A stretch of 64,000 nucleotides of DNA from positions 62,001 through 126,000 of the forward strand of contig KQ965788.1 in the NCBI GenBank assembly GCA_001574975.1. Direction: 5' to 3'. The position numbers and the translations under genes are program-made. This DNA is from Gonapodya prolifera JEL478. Its lineage: Eukaryota > Monoblepharomycota > Monoblepharidomycetes > Monoblepharidales > Gonapodyaceae. This document shows, in pieces, positions 10,164 through 20,955 of the stretch; position 1 is the stretch's first letter, and each line of letters starts with the position of its first letter. The notes under the pieces were generated by a model. It did no database searches, was not told the origin of the DNA, and saw nothing but the letters and a program-made list of their open reading frames with translations.

Positions 10164-11358
10164 TCACTTACTATCGGCTTGACGTGGAAGGACTGGCGTG
10201 GGGTTTGACGATTGTACGTCTAATTAGCAACGCCCAGCTACCTTGTCGCCCGAACAAAGAAATCCATTTCTCACCTTCAAGCTCTTGATCAGAGATACAC
10301 CGACCCGCGACAAGAAACGACAGCAGCTTTGCACCGATCCAGATGTCGTCCACTGGTTGAGGAACATTGTTCTCGTCCCAGAAATTGGCCATTGTTGCCT
10401 CGCGAACATCGTCCGCGGGAGGCCAATAGTCGGTCAATGTTTCGAGCATCAGCTTGGAGTCAACTTCAGGGTGGAACTGGGTCGTGAGGATATGGTTGGG
10501 AATGGCGGAGAATTGGGACTTGCAGAGGGTGGTTGCACCGAAGTTTGCAAGCAGGGGGGATGATTCGACGACGTGGTACTGCGGCAGTTGGGTCAGGTAC
10601 GCGCAACGAGCTTCACTCAGACTGGTACCTACTTTATGCGCGAGATACACGCTCAGCTCTTCTCTTCTTGTGTTGAGAATCTTACGACCGACATCGTCAA
10701 GTTGTACGGGGAACCGACCCAGCTTGATAAACAAAGTAAACGGTATTAGTACACCGAAATGTGCTGAAGTTTGCACTGGTTTACAGAAGTGCAACTCACC
10801 TCAGCATCTCGTGCTTCAACTTTGCCTCCCAAAGCAGCCTGTATAATCTGGTGACCGAAACATACTCCCAAAAAGCGATGGCGTCGATAGTGCGCTCGAA
10901 TGAAATTCATAAGAGGATCGATCCATGTGTGTCCCTCCCCAATGTTGAGGCGCGATCCTGTGACGACGAATCCGTCAAATGTGTCGACCTCGTGCGGCCG
11001 CGGAAACTCGGAGATGGGACTAACAGTGTAATTGGTGCGCCGCGTGGTCAGTTTGAGGGTAATGCGGCGGATGCACGGATTTCAATTCGCCGAACTCTCA
11101 CCAAACACGAAAGTTTCTCACTTCCACGCGCCAGTTGGGGAAGTATTCCTTGGCGACACGTTCAAAGTAACTCAGGAACCTAAGAACCGAATCGCTGGTC
11201 AGTGAACTGTTCCAAAACGCGACCGCTCGAGATGGAACCACACACAGTGTATCCATGTCAACAGAACTCTTCGCGAAAGTCTGGGCATCCGCGTTCAGGA
11301 TCGCCAGTTTAAGAGTTCTTCCCTCTTTCCAGTCGAATGATGCGCTCTCGGAATTCAT
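10164..11358 (-). CDS. class I glutamine amidotransferase-like protein
   Basis: Five exons (11122-11358, 10800-11006, 10633-10722, 10242-10578, 10164-10192) sum to 900 nt and 299 residues. The fold begins with LKLAILNADAQ, continues with VDTFDGFVVTGSRLNIG, carries the nucleophile elbow FLGVCFGHQIIQAALGG with catalytic Cys, and the TTQFHPEVDSK motif with catalytic His; the following Glu completes the triad. It resembles stand-alone GATase proteins such as yeast YLR126C, in which the acceptor substrate is unknown. Stand-alone size, no synthetase domain and no signal peptide suggest a cytosolic enzyme. The last short exon is the least certain. Confidence 0.85.
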
Positions 11359-11752
11359 CGTTGTGTGTTTGGTGAGGTCGCAGCGATGTGTATGTGTCCT
11401 TAAAAGGCCCGGGACGCTGGAACACCAAGCCCAAGCATATAAATATCGCTTTGACAGTAAAGTTTCTACGATATCTGCAGTGAAGATATCCACGTTTTGC
11501 TTGGCAGGCGGGGATACCTGAACACATGCTATACTCTTTTATCGGGCGCTGCGCACTTTCTATCCAAGCAAAAAAAAATGAGGCGAGTATGTACCTAAGT
11601 GACGGTTTCGTTCAATAACACCTGGCTCAAGCGTAACTTCCACCTTGACAGACCTGGTGCAGTGCTTCTGGATCATTTATATATATCCAAGTTTTTCATA
11701 TCACAAATCAATCGAATAACAGTTAAAGACTCCCAAGAGAACGTCCAAATAT
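11359..11752. other. intergenic, nothing recognised
   Basis: Promoter side of the amidotransferase and 3' side of the first monooxygenase. Confidence 0.5.
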
Positions 11753-13497
11753 CTAAATCCGAGCATGAGGCCGGGGCGCGTTTTCAGGGGTGCCGTCACG
11801 TGAGATCAACTCATTCAGATGTTTGTTCATTTCGCCCTCCGCGTCATATGCCCAATGCGGAGAGATGCTACAACGTAGAAGGTGTTTCAAAGGAATGGGA
11901 TAGAGATATTTTTGTCCGACACTCCACGGCCCAAGGACGTCCAGACTCACCTGCCCTTTCCCCACCCCTTTTTGAACGCATTGTCTCGTTTCATCTGAGG
12001 AACGCCATCATGCATATGATAGGACGTTCTCGCGTCGTCCGCTCCGCTCATAACGGCCGTCGTTCGGGGCTTACGTACATTTTCATACGCTCGCAGGGCA
12101 ACGTCAACGGGTAATCCAGATCCCAAAGCACGTGCCAGTGCTGCACCGTCTTCAACCGCCTGGGCAGCACCCTGAGCCAGGTACGGTACCATGGCGTGGC
12201 ATGCGTCGCCGAGGAGTGCCGTTTTGCCACGAACCCAGGTGGGCAACTCCTCACGTTTGATGAGCTGCCATTTGAGATACTTGTCAGGCAGGGAAAGGAG
12301 CTTGAGGATTTCAGGACTGGAAACGATGGCAACAGAAATCGACGTGTTGGTGAAACAGTGTGGTGAGATGATTTGACGTTGAGCCTGTCGAACGTTGTAG
12401 GTGATCAGCACTGCGACGTCTTACCTCCACCCGTCGAATGCCTTGAGAACCTCTTCACGACTCCCTTGCTGGTTCCAGCTTTCTTGCGTAAGGCCCGTAT
12501 CCCGAGAGACACAGATAACGTTGATGATTCTGTATCCATGGACAGGATACTGAAGAACAAATAAATGCAGATTTCAGTGAGTGACACCGGCCAAAAAGCT
12601 GGCATTTTATAACATACGTGAACAATATGAGCGTCTGGACCGAGATGGTTATTCACCGCACGGCTATGAGAGCATCATGGACGCTGACGTTGACGCGATT
12701 TTCTGAGGAAACAAGACGCGTGGAGCTCACTCGAGAACAAAATCCAATTCACGGTGTTCCTTCACTTTCTCCACTGGTATCAAGAACCGGAAGGCTTGGT
12801 CCCCACTTGGCTTCGCATGATCCGGCTCCCCCGTCACGGCGACTTTGACGACACTCCGCACGCCGTCCGCACCAATAAGCACATCCCCGGAAAACGACCG
12901 CCCGTCTGCTGTCTTTACGGACGCGGTCTCGCAGTCCACGTACGAAACGGTCGTGTTGGTGAATGTGGTGAGCGGGGGGCCTGGGTTCGGCACGGGGGAT
13001 GAGAGGACCGGAGAGAGGGCTTCGGCGAGGAGAAGTTTCTGATAGTCGCCGCGATGGATGTTCCAGTATGGTGCGCTGAGTGAGGGAGCAGAGTACGCCC
13101 GAGTAGGATAAAAACGCAATTACGAACATTCCCGAAGAACCCAGCTCACCCTGTCAGTTCTTCTGGCGGATAAAGCCATTTGGATAGTGGTGCTGCGTTG
13201 TCGTATCTCCAATAACGTGTGGTGACGGGTCTATGGGAGACATCGGCACTTTGCGACTCATTGGATCCAGCCTCCCAGCGCTGTATCCACCTACCTGCAC
13301 GCGACCTTCTCAATCTTCTCTCTCAGCCCCCATTTCACGAGAATCCGTCCCGAATTCGCCGGTAACTGGATGCCTGCCCCCACCTCGTTGATCTGGTGAG
13401 CGGATTCCAGAATAACGGTTGTCCACCCTTCGCGACGAAGACCGATCGCGGCAGCGAGCCCTCCAAGTCCACCACCGACTATCAGAGCGGTAGGCAT
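11753..13497 (-). CDS. FAD-dependent monooxygenase, salicylate hydroxylase type, copy 1
   Basis: Seven exons (13295-13497, 13150-13230, 12731-13075, 12618-12663, 12425-12549, 11951-12316, 11753-11867) sum to 1281 nt and 426 residues, typical for the family. The Rossmann motif IVGGGLGGLAAAIGLRREGW is at residue 5, followed by ESAHQINEVGAGIQLPANS, the DG motif DVLIGADGVRS, and the GD motif LLGDACHAMVPYLAQGAAQA that binds the FAD ribityl chain. These enzymes hydroxylate aromatic acids or related substrates with NAD(P)H and O2. The exact substrate cannot be read. A decayed second copy lies directly upstream in the same orientation. All exon phases agree, so this copy looks functional. Confidence 0.9.
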
Positions 13498-13898
13498 CAG
13501 CTGAAGCGCAGCGACCGGTCTGCTCAGGCGTAAATTTACGTTACCATTTCACTCCGGAACTGAAACCGGCCTGTGTACCCAACATCCGAGAGGTAATGTT
13601 GTTACACCCGAACTGCTGGATCTCCAATATCACAGAGAACTTTAGAAACAGCAAGGGCCAAAGCAATAATTCCGTAAGCGCAAGTCGAAGTCTCAAGGTC
13701 ACTGTGGGAGGCAGGGCTGTCGCTTGACTCCTCATTGATCAGCGAATTTATTTCAGCGACCGTTCCACCGATTGCCAGATAGGTAAGCGAGTGACAACTC
13801 TGGTCCGAGTGAACCACATGAACTCAGTTATTTACCATTTATATGTTTCTGGCTGAAATCGAACAAATACTGCACACATTCAATAGATCATCAAATAT
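13498..13898. other. spacer between the two monooxygenase copies
   Basis: About 400 bp of promoter for copy 1; nothing else recognised. Confidence 0.5.
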
Positions 13899-15552
13899 CT
13901 AAATCCGGGCATGAGGTAACGCAGCGTCTTCCTTTCGCAACTTCAACTCGTTCAGGTGCTTGACCATTTTGTTCTCCACGTCGTATGCCCAGTGTGGAGA
14001 GAAAGCACTGTAAAAAGATGTTTGAGCACAAAAATATCGAGATATTTGAGTGAAAAAGGAGTCATCACTTGCCCGAACTCCCCCGCCCCTCTTGAACCCA
14101 TCATCGCGCCTCATCTGTGCCTCGCCATCATGCATATGATTCATCGCTCTCGCCCCATCTGCCCCGTTCATGACGGCTGTCGTTCGGGCCTTGCGTACGT
14201 GTTCATGCTTTGAGGGTAACATCGAGTGGTAACACAGATCCCAAAGCCAGTGCAAGCGCTGCCCCATCTTCCACCGCCTGAGCGCACCCTGAGCCAGGTA
14301 CGGTACCATGGCGTGGCGCGTCGCCGAGAAGGGTGGTTTTGCCACGAAACCAGGTGTGCAACTCTCCACGGTTGATGAGCTGCCATTTAAGATACTTGTC
14401 GGGGAGGGAAAGGAGTTTGACTATTTCAAGACTAGAAAGAAATGAGAACACAAATCGACGTGTTGGTGAAACAGTGTGGTGAGACGACGTGACGTTGAGC
14501 CTGTCGAACGTTGTAGGTGACCAGCACTACGACGTCTCACCTCCACCCCTCGAATGCCTTGAGAACCTCTTCACGACTTCCTTGCTGGTTCCAGCTCTCT
14601 TGGCTAAGCCCCATATCCCGGGAGACACAGACGACGTTGATAAGTTTTTATCCATGGACAGGGTACTCGAGAACAAATGAACGGGGAACATAGTGAGTAA
14701 TTTGGACCAGAAAGCCGACTATTCACGACGTACGTGAACGACGAGCGCGTCCGGACCGAGGTGGTTATTCCGTCTATAATGCGCACATCATATTCAGCCA
14801 GGGGTCCATATTGGGCTTGTCTGATAGAGTAAGACGCGTGGAGCTCACTCGAGAACAAAATGCAATTCGGGATGCTTCTCCACTTTTTGCACCGGAATCT
14901 AGAACCGAAACGCCTTGTCTCCACTCGGCCTCGCATTATCCGGATCTCCCGTCACCGCCACTTTAACCACACTCCGCACTCCATCGACACCAATCAGAAC
15001 GTCCCCACTGAACGTCCGTCCGTCTGTCGTCTTAGCGGACGCGTTCTCGGAGTCGACGGAGGAGACGGCCGTGTTGGTGTGAATGGTGGTGAGTGGGCCT
15101 GGGTTCGGACTGGGGATGAGAGCATGTGAGTGGGGGCCCGACCGTATGGAGCGCCGACACGTTCAGGTGGAACGAAGCTCACCCGGCGACTTCTTCTCCT
15201 GGATAAAGTCATTTGGAAAGCGGTGCGACATTGTTGTATCTCCAAAACCGTGTGGTGCTGGGTCTGGCGAGTGACATGACATGGGAGGCATTGGCAGCTC
15301 GTCCCTGATTCCCAACCTTCAAGCCGCTCCGCTGCATCCACCACCCACCTGCGCGCAACCGCGTCAATCTTGTCCCTCAACCCCCATTTCACGAGAATCC
15401 TACCCGAATTGGCCGGGATCTGAATCCCCGCGCCCACCTCGTTGATCTGCGGGGCGGATTCCAAGATGACGGTGGACCATCCTTCCCGGCGAAGGCCGAT
15501 CGCGGGGGCGAGGGCCCCCGACGCCGCCGCCGACGATGAGAGCGGTGGGCAT
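13899..15552 (-). pseudogene. FAD-dependent monooxygenase, copy 2, decayed
   Basis: Tandem paralogue of the gene at 11753-13497. The same blocks follow in the same order: the ATG at 15552 with MPTALIVGGG, AIGLRREGWSTVILESAPQI, INEVGAGIQIPANSGRILVK, RPSTTRFWRY, SGDVLIGVDGVRS, LPDKYLKWQLINRGEL, a GD-motif remnant and a final PHARI. It is not functional as sequenced. The frame shifts inside the first Rossmann motif (near 15507), a TGA replaces a conserved Trp near the second exon, a TAG replaces a Leu after DKAFRF near 14901, and the GD motif GDACHAM is out of frame near 14310. Splice sites of most introns remain. The pattern fits relaxed selection after tandem duplication. Confidence 0.85.
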
Positions 15553-16380
15553 TGGCTGAGTGCAGAACGAGTCCAAGCGTGCTTATGAAAAGCCATGAAG
15601 GATCCCTCAGCTCGAACCTGAGCTTTGGCGAAGGGACCCGGAGTGTCATCCCCCTTCAGCCCAAACACGGTCTCGAGCAGTCTGGGACTCATCGCAAAAA
15701 CATGGATTTCCCTGGGCAGGGCACTGCACAGAAGGACGCTCCCCCAACGCGGACCGCGGTAATGAAGGTAATCGTGACCTCGTGCTCTCGCCCTCCCTCG
15801 CAACTACCAGCTTGCACCTGGTGATGAGATTACAGCAGGAAAAGTCAAGACTCACATCGAATTCAGTGAACAGATGCAAGGGGGGTGTCTTCGACTCTGA
15901 CCCGTCTACCAATTATTCGTGCACCTCGGCTGGGCGACTCGTCTGCTATAGACATGTACGTAGTCACGTGCGAAATTTTGCCGTTCAGCTGTCGTTGGAG
16001 TTTGATGCAGTCAAACCAGGTGTCCCGGTTGAACGTGATTCTGCCGGTGTAGGTTGCAAACTCAAACTGCCCAATCGAGAAGAATTTTGCAGCAGGTCTA
16101 CCTCATCTCTTAAATATGTTTTATGCTTGAAACGAGGTGATTGATGCTCCACTCGGTAAGGCATCTTGACTTCTGTCAGTTGCTCAGAAAAGCGATGTAC
16201 GGTACTACAATTGAAAATAGACGCTCTGCTGAAATATCAGTAGACTCTATCTCGCGCGGGTTGACTACGAAACGTCAAAGATGGGAGTGTCACCTTCCTT
16301 TTTGGGAACGTTTCTCCGTCCAAGCCAACACTCTTCACAAAAACGCACGAGCAGGTCTCCACGCGCACCGCCCCACCACG
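15553..16380. other. intergenic, nothing recognised
   Basis: Divergent spacer between the decayed monooxygenase and the cerato-platanin gene. No domain is visible on either strand. Confidence 0.5.
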
Positions 16381-17900
16381 ATGGCATCCCACTGGCGCGA
16401 CGACTGGAGCTCCCACCACAGCGAGCGACACTCCGCCCCCGAAATGAGCTACTCCTCCAACTACCGGGGAAACCAGGACTCGACGGCTTTCACCGACCAC
16501 CGCAACGCGCCCTTGCCCCCATCGTCTGCGGTGCCGTCCTTCCAGCTCAAGACAACGCTCGACCTGCCCTATGGCATCCACATGGCGCCAGAGGAAGACC
16601 TGCCTCCCGTCCCAGTCGCATCCGCAACCATCGAGGACCCAAGGGCGAAAAGGAGGAAGAACCGCCTGATTTTCTTCGCGACCGCGATACTGGTCATCAT
16701 CTTCGCCATCATTGCGCTGGGCGTCGGCATCTCGCGGGCCAGGGCCCAAACAGGCGGTACGACGGACTCGATGGGCGCCGTTGGTGGGCACGGTGTGCAG
16801 GACGCATCCGCACCCGCATCGGCGTCAATGACGATACGTAAACAGGAAACATCTCTCACGTCGGCTTCGGCGACGCGTTCGCCGGCCGCCATCGTTGCAC
16901 AGGGCGCTCGCGTCACGGTTGCCGCCCCTCCGGCGGGTTACTCCACGAGTGCATCTGACAGCGGCAGCCCTACCACCGCATCCCGCATTACGAAACCGGA
17001 ATCGACCTCAACTGCCCTGGTACCACCTTCTGCATCTGCACCGCCCACCTCTGCGCCATCATCTCCTCCCTCGCCACCGTCTTCTCCGCCTTCGTCACCA
17101 CCGGCTGCACCACCACCGTCCACTCCTTCGTCGCCACCGCCTCCCGCCAGTTCAGGCCCATGCGTTGTTGGTACGTATTTTGTCTTCCAACACGAGCTCG
17201 CAGAATCTTGACAAATGTCACACCGATAGGTTCCCTGCAATGCACACCGCAAATCTCCTCCGGTTCCTTCCGCCAATGCTCTCAGACGGGGTGGAACGCC
17301 AAAGCATGTCAGAGGTGAGCTCCCACTTCTCTATTCCTTTTCTCAACCGTGTTCTCACACGACTACGACGTACCCTCCAGTGGAACATACTGCCAAACCA
17401 TCTCGACCGTGGTCGGCAACGAGATCCAATGCACCGACATCCCACCAACCAACTCCCCACCATCGTCCCCTCCTTCCGCACCCCCACCTCCCCCACCACC
17501 TGCATCCCCACCTCCACCACCAGCCTCAGGCTCTCTCCGCGCCTACGTCTCCTACCACATGTATAGCGCCCAAACTTCCCTCTCCGTCACCAGCTGCAGC
17601 GACGGTACCAACGGGCTCATCACACGCGGGTACACCATGTCCTCCCTGTTCCCCGCCGTCGGAGCGGCCTCGTTCGCCACGTGGAACTCGCCTGAGTGCG
17701 GGGGGTGTTGGGCCCTCACGAATGCCGCGAATGGTGTCACGGTGCGGCTGACGGTGATTGACCAGTGTGGGATCGTGGGAGGGTACGACGCCCATTTTGA
17801 TATCTCGCCGGATGTTTTTGCGACACTGGGCGGGAGCCAGGGTGTTGCGGATGGGCATGTTTTTGTGACGTATAGTAAGGTGTCGGCGACGCCTTGTTGA
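16381..17900 (+). CDS. membrane-anchored cerato-platanin with chitin-binding-like Cys module, copy 2
   Basis: Three exons (16381-17170, 17230-17314, 17381-17900) sum to 1395 nt and 464 residues. There is no signal peptide. Residues 1-95 are a cytosolic region ending in RAKRRKNR; then comes one membrane helix with a FFATAILVIIFAIIALGVGI core, giving type II topology. A long Ser/Thr/Pro stalk follows, then a six-Cys module (CVVGSLQC, FRQCSQTGWNAKAC, GTYC, EIQC) that resembles fungal CBM19-type chitin-binding domains, a second Pro-rich linker, and a C-terminal cerato-platanin domain with CSDGTNGLITRGY, WNSPECGGCW, FDISPDVFATLGG and a final Cys. Cerato-platanins are normally small secreted proteins that loosen walls and bind chitin oligomers. 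Here the domain is tethered to the plasma membrane by a wall-spanning stalk, so a wall-remodelling or wall-sensing role is inferred. Confidence 0.85.
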
Positions 17901-18167
17901 AGAACGGCGCAGTGCAACTGGATTGCGGTGCACGCACTTCATGCTGTTGATCGGCGTGATATGAGTCTTATCCTTTTTTGTTTGAATCTTTGGTCACTTG
18001 GTCACCTTCTCTTCCCTTCTTCCACTTTTTTTTTTGCAACGACACTGAGTGTCGTTCCTTAATCCACCATTGTAGTATATAGACACCACTCTGGTTTCCC
18101 CTCCTGTAACACACTAGACGAGAAAAACACTCGCACTCCCTTCTTTTGATAGAAAAGTGGAATAAAA

Positions 18168-20856
18168 ATGAAGTCTTTCAAATCACTGCTGCGGTCATGC
18201 CCAGAACCAGCACCCGGCCTCAAAATGCCCACCACCTCACCACCCCATCTCCACCGCCTGGCCCGACGCGCACGCGCTCTCCTGCCTTTCCTCCCTCCAC
18301 GGCTCCAATGGCTCGCCCAGCGAGCACCAGCTGCTCTTCACTTGCTTCCATATGTGCTCTACATATGCGGTGTGGTCGCGCTGGCCCTTCTCCCGACTCT
18401 GACGGTGTTTCGAAAGAGTGTGTATGTGGATGAGAATGCGCTGATGCCGGGGGAGGTGAGCGGATGCGCACGGTTACGTTGTGAATTAGTTACGTTGTGA
18501 ATTGATGCTGTTTTGATGCGAATGGTTTTTGATTGGGGGGATAGACGACGACGTACTATGGAGGACGCGAACAAGCCAATCTCGGCCATTTCGTGGGATC
18601 CCTCGAGCAGGGCAGGAATGAAAACGACCTGCAGTAAGGCCACTGCCTCTTTTGCGTCGCTTGGGGACTGGATTCAGGTCCTGGTTGTCTGAAGACGGGC
18701 AGAGCTGGTAGTGGAGCATATGGCGCGGCTTGGATTAGACACTGTTCTGCATCGGAGCGTGCTGCATAAGGACACGGTACGGGCACTTTCTGGATTGGAC
18801 GAATCTCGGTTCACCAACCCTCGAAACATCAACATCCTTTTGGAGCAGATATACAACGCAATCGCCTCCTTCAGAGCTCCGCGGGGAGACGGCACCGAGA
18901 GTGTCGCGCTTTCGGTGGACTTGAATTGCAGCGATGGGCGATGTTCGTGCTCTCCGTAATGTTGGTCGATTGGGTTCAGAATTCATTCATCGATGTTATA
19001 ATCCACAGTCAACACGCACGGAATCGCATTCCTCCTTTCGGTCGTGGAACTCGCCACGCGTGAGCTTGTCTCCCCTTACCCCTTTAATCTCCACTTGAGC
19101 TCACCGCACTTGTGTTTTCAGGACTTCGAATATGGTCAAAGGATTTCGTCGTCGCGGTGTTTTCGAGAGGATCTGTAGGCGCAGAGATGTTTATGCGTGA
19201 TTACTCGAGTGCCCTCAATGGTGAGCGAGCATCTCATTTTTGACCTTGGGTTCGTTCGTGTATGGTGAATGTGTTTTGCAGCGAAAGATCCACACTCGCA
19301 CCCACTACCTCGAGCGGGTCTCATTCAGCAGTCAATCCACTTGGACCTGTGCTCGACAAACAACGGAGTTTTCTCCGTCATTGCGGTTCTGTTCTGTGAG
19401 CGACAAACACCCTCTTATCTCTCAGTCACGCTCCATCCACTGATGCCTATCCAACTACCTTCACCCAGCGGGAGTCGACCACCACGTCCCCAACCTCGAC
19501 ATCCTGTCATCTATTCTCGAAGTCGCGCGTCTTCTCCGAATCCCGATGGCGGTCTGGGACCCCGTACTTGGCGCAATCGGTGCAACTAGGTATCCTTCCT
19601 GGGTCACAAATGGTGATAGTGACAGCGTGGGTGTCCACGGCGTATTCCAAAAGTGAGTTCCGGGCGGCTCGTGTGGATCGTGTTACAAGGGCGAAGAAGT
19701 TGGTGACGGGCTCGTACGGCAGGTACCAGATCGACGCTGCGACACTGAAAGCGATCGCACGTCCCGAGGATGCCACCGACGAGTTGTACACGCTCTCCTA
19801 CGACATTGTCAAGTTTGGAGTGTAAGTCGACCATTCCTCTTAACCCGTGGCTACCTCTATGGAAAGTGTTTCACTGATGTCCTTCGATCCAGGCTTCTCG
19901 AAGGATCTCTCAGGGCGATCAACAATCTTCTCGAACGATTACACCACTCTGTGTTTTTCTTCCTCGCCATCGACGAAATGTCGTTCGTTCCCTTGAGTTT
20001 CTACCTCCCAGTCGTGGCGGCGATCGTGGCCGGTTACGTGATTCATGTAGGAAAAGTCGTCGTGGTTTGACGAACTCGGCGCCCACAACATGTTACCTTG
20101 GTTTGACTAGGGAGTCACAATGTGGCAATCACTCGTCGCACCTGCAGGCGGATCGGGGGCAGAGAACTCCGAGCCTGAAACGAAGACGGTCGTGATCTCG
20201 GATGGCAAATCTGTGCGAAATGCGACAGTGGAACTCCGACGTCCCATCGCAGGACTCCCTCAAGTGATATCAGCGTTGGGAATACTTGTAGCTGCTCACG
20301 TATGCGCTATTGGTGGTGTTTGGGTGTTGCGAATGTTGGTCAGTTGAGTTTCATGCTCCTCGCTCATCATGCGCGACTTTTTATGTTGACGATGGGATCG
20401 CAGCACCGAACTACTCGATTTTCCGATGTGCTTTTCATCTTTCTCCACGCCACACTCTCCTCTGGGCTCCGCTCCTTGTTTTTGAGGTTGCCACCACCCC
20501 TTGACGTACACTCAAAGGTGCTCTCGTGCCTCATCGTGGCCGAATGGTCAACAATTTTGATGATCACCACCATGTTCCACTTCTGGGCTGGAGCAATACC
20601 TTCCGTCGTCACTATTCCACCGTTCATACTCGCGACTTTCGCACTCACCAGTGCGATCGCCCGCTCGTTCTCCAGAGCATTGGTGCTCGCTGTTGCACCC
20701 CCGAGTGCCATTGCCATAGCGGCGTGGATGGCTGAAAAGCGGGTTAGTGTCGTTTTGAGTGACTTGTGGATGCAGCAAGAAGTGCATGGGAGTTGGGCGT
20801 GGCACTTTGTGGCAGCGTGGTGGGCAATTAGCATGGCGGTTTCAGCTCTAACATGA
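18168..20856 (+). CDS. GAA1: GPI transamidase component GAA1 (GPAA1)
   Basis: Eleven exons (18168-18455, 18545-18633, 18695-18942, 19009-19059, 19122-19220, 19282-19395, 19469-19652, 19723-19821, 19893-20046, 20111-20299, 20344-20856) sum to 2028 nt and 675 residues. A short N-terminus leads to one membrane helix and the VYVDENALMPGE motif. The lumenal peptidase-like domain shows FRAPRGDGTESVAL, NTHGIAFLLSVVELA, RIWSKDFVVAV, GLIQQSIHLDL, VPNLDILSSI, HGVFQKYQIDAATLK and LEGSLRAINNLLERLHHS; the C-terminal third is a bundle of membrane helices. GAA1 holds the substrate and GPI lipid for transfer of GPI anchors in the ER. Intron 3 has a GTTCGT donor. Start 18168 is the first ATG; 18225 is an in-frame alternative. 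Confidence 0.93.
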
Positions 20857-20955
20857 AGTGTGAGAAATAAATATTCGAGGACCAGTGGCCAACACTCACT
20901 ACATTTCGTTCGAAATGTTGTACCGTGCCGGTTGATTTCAAACGATCAATTACAA

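Noticed and set aside
19560-19830. Apparent frame change inside GAA1
   Set aside because: The 70-nt intron 19653-19722 restores HGVFQKYQIDAATLK in phase.
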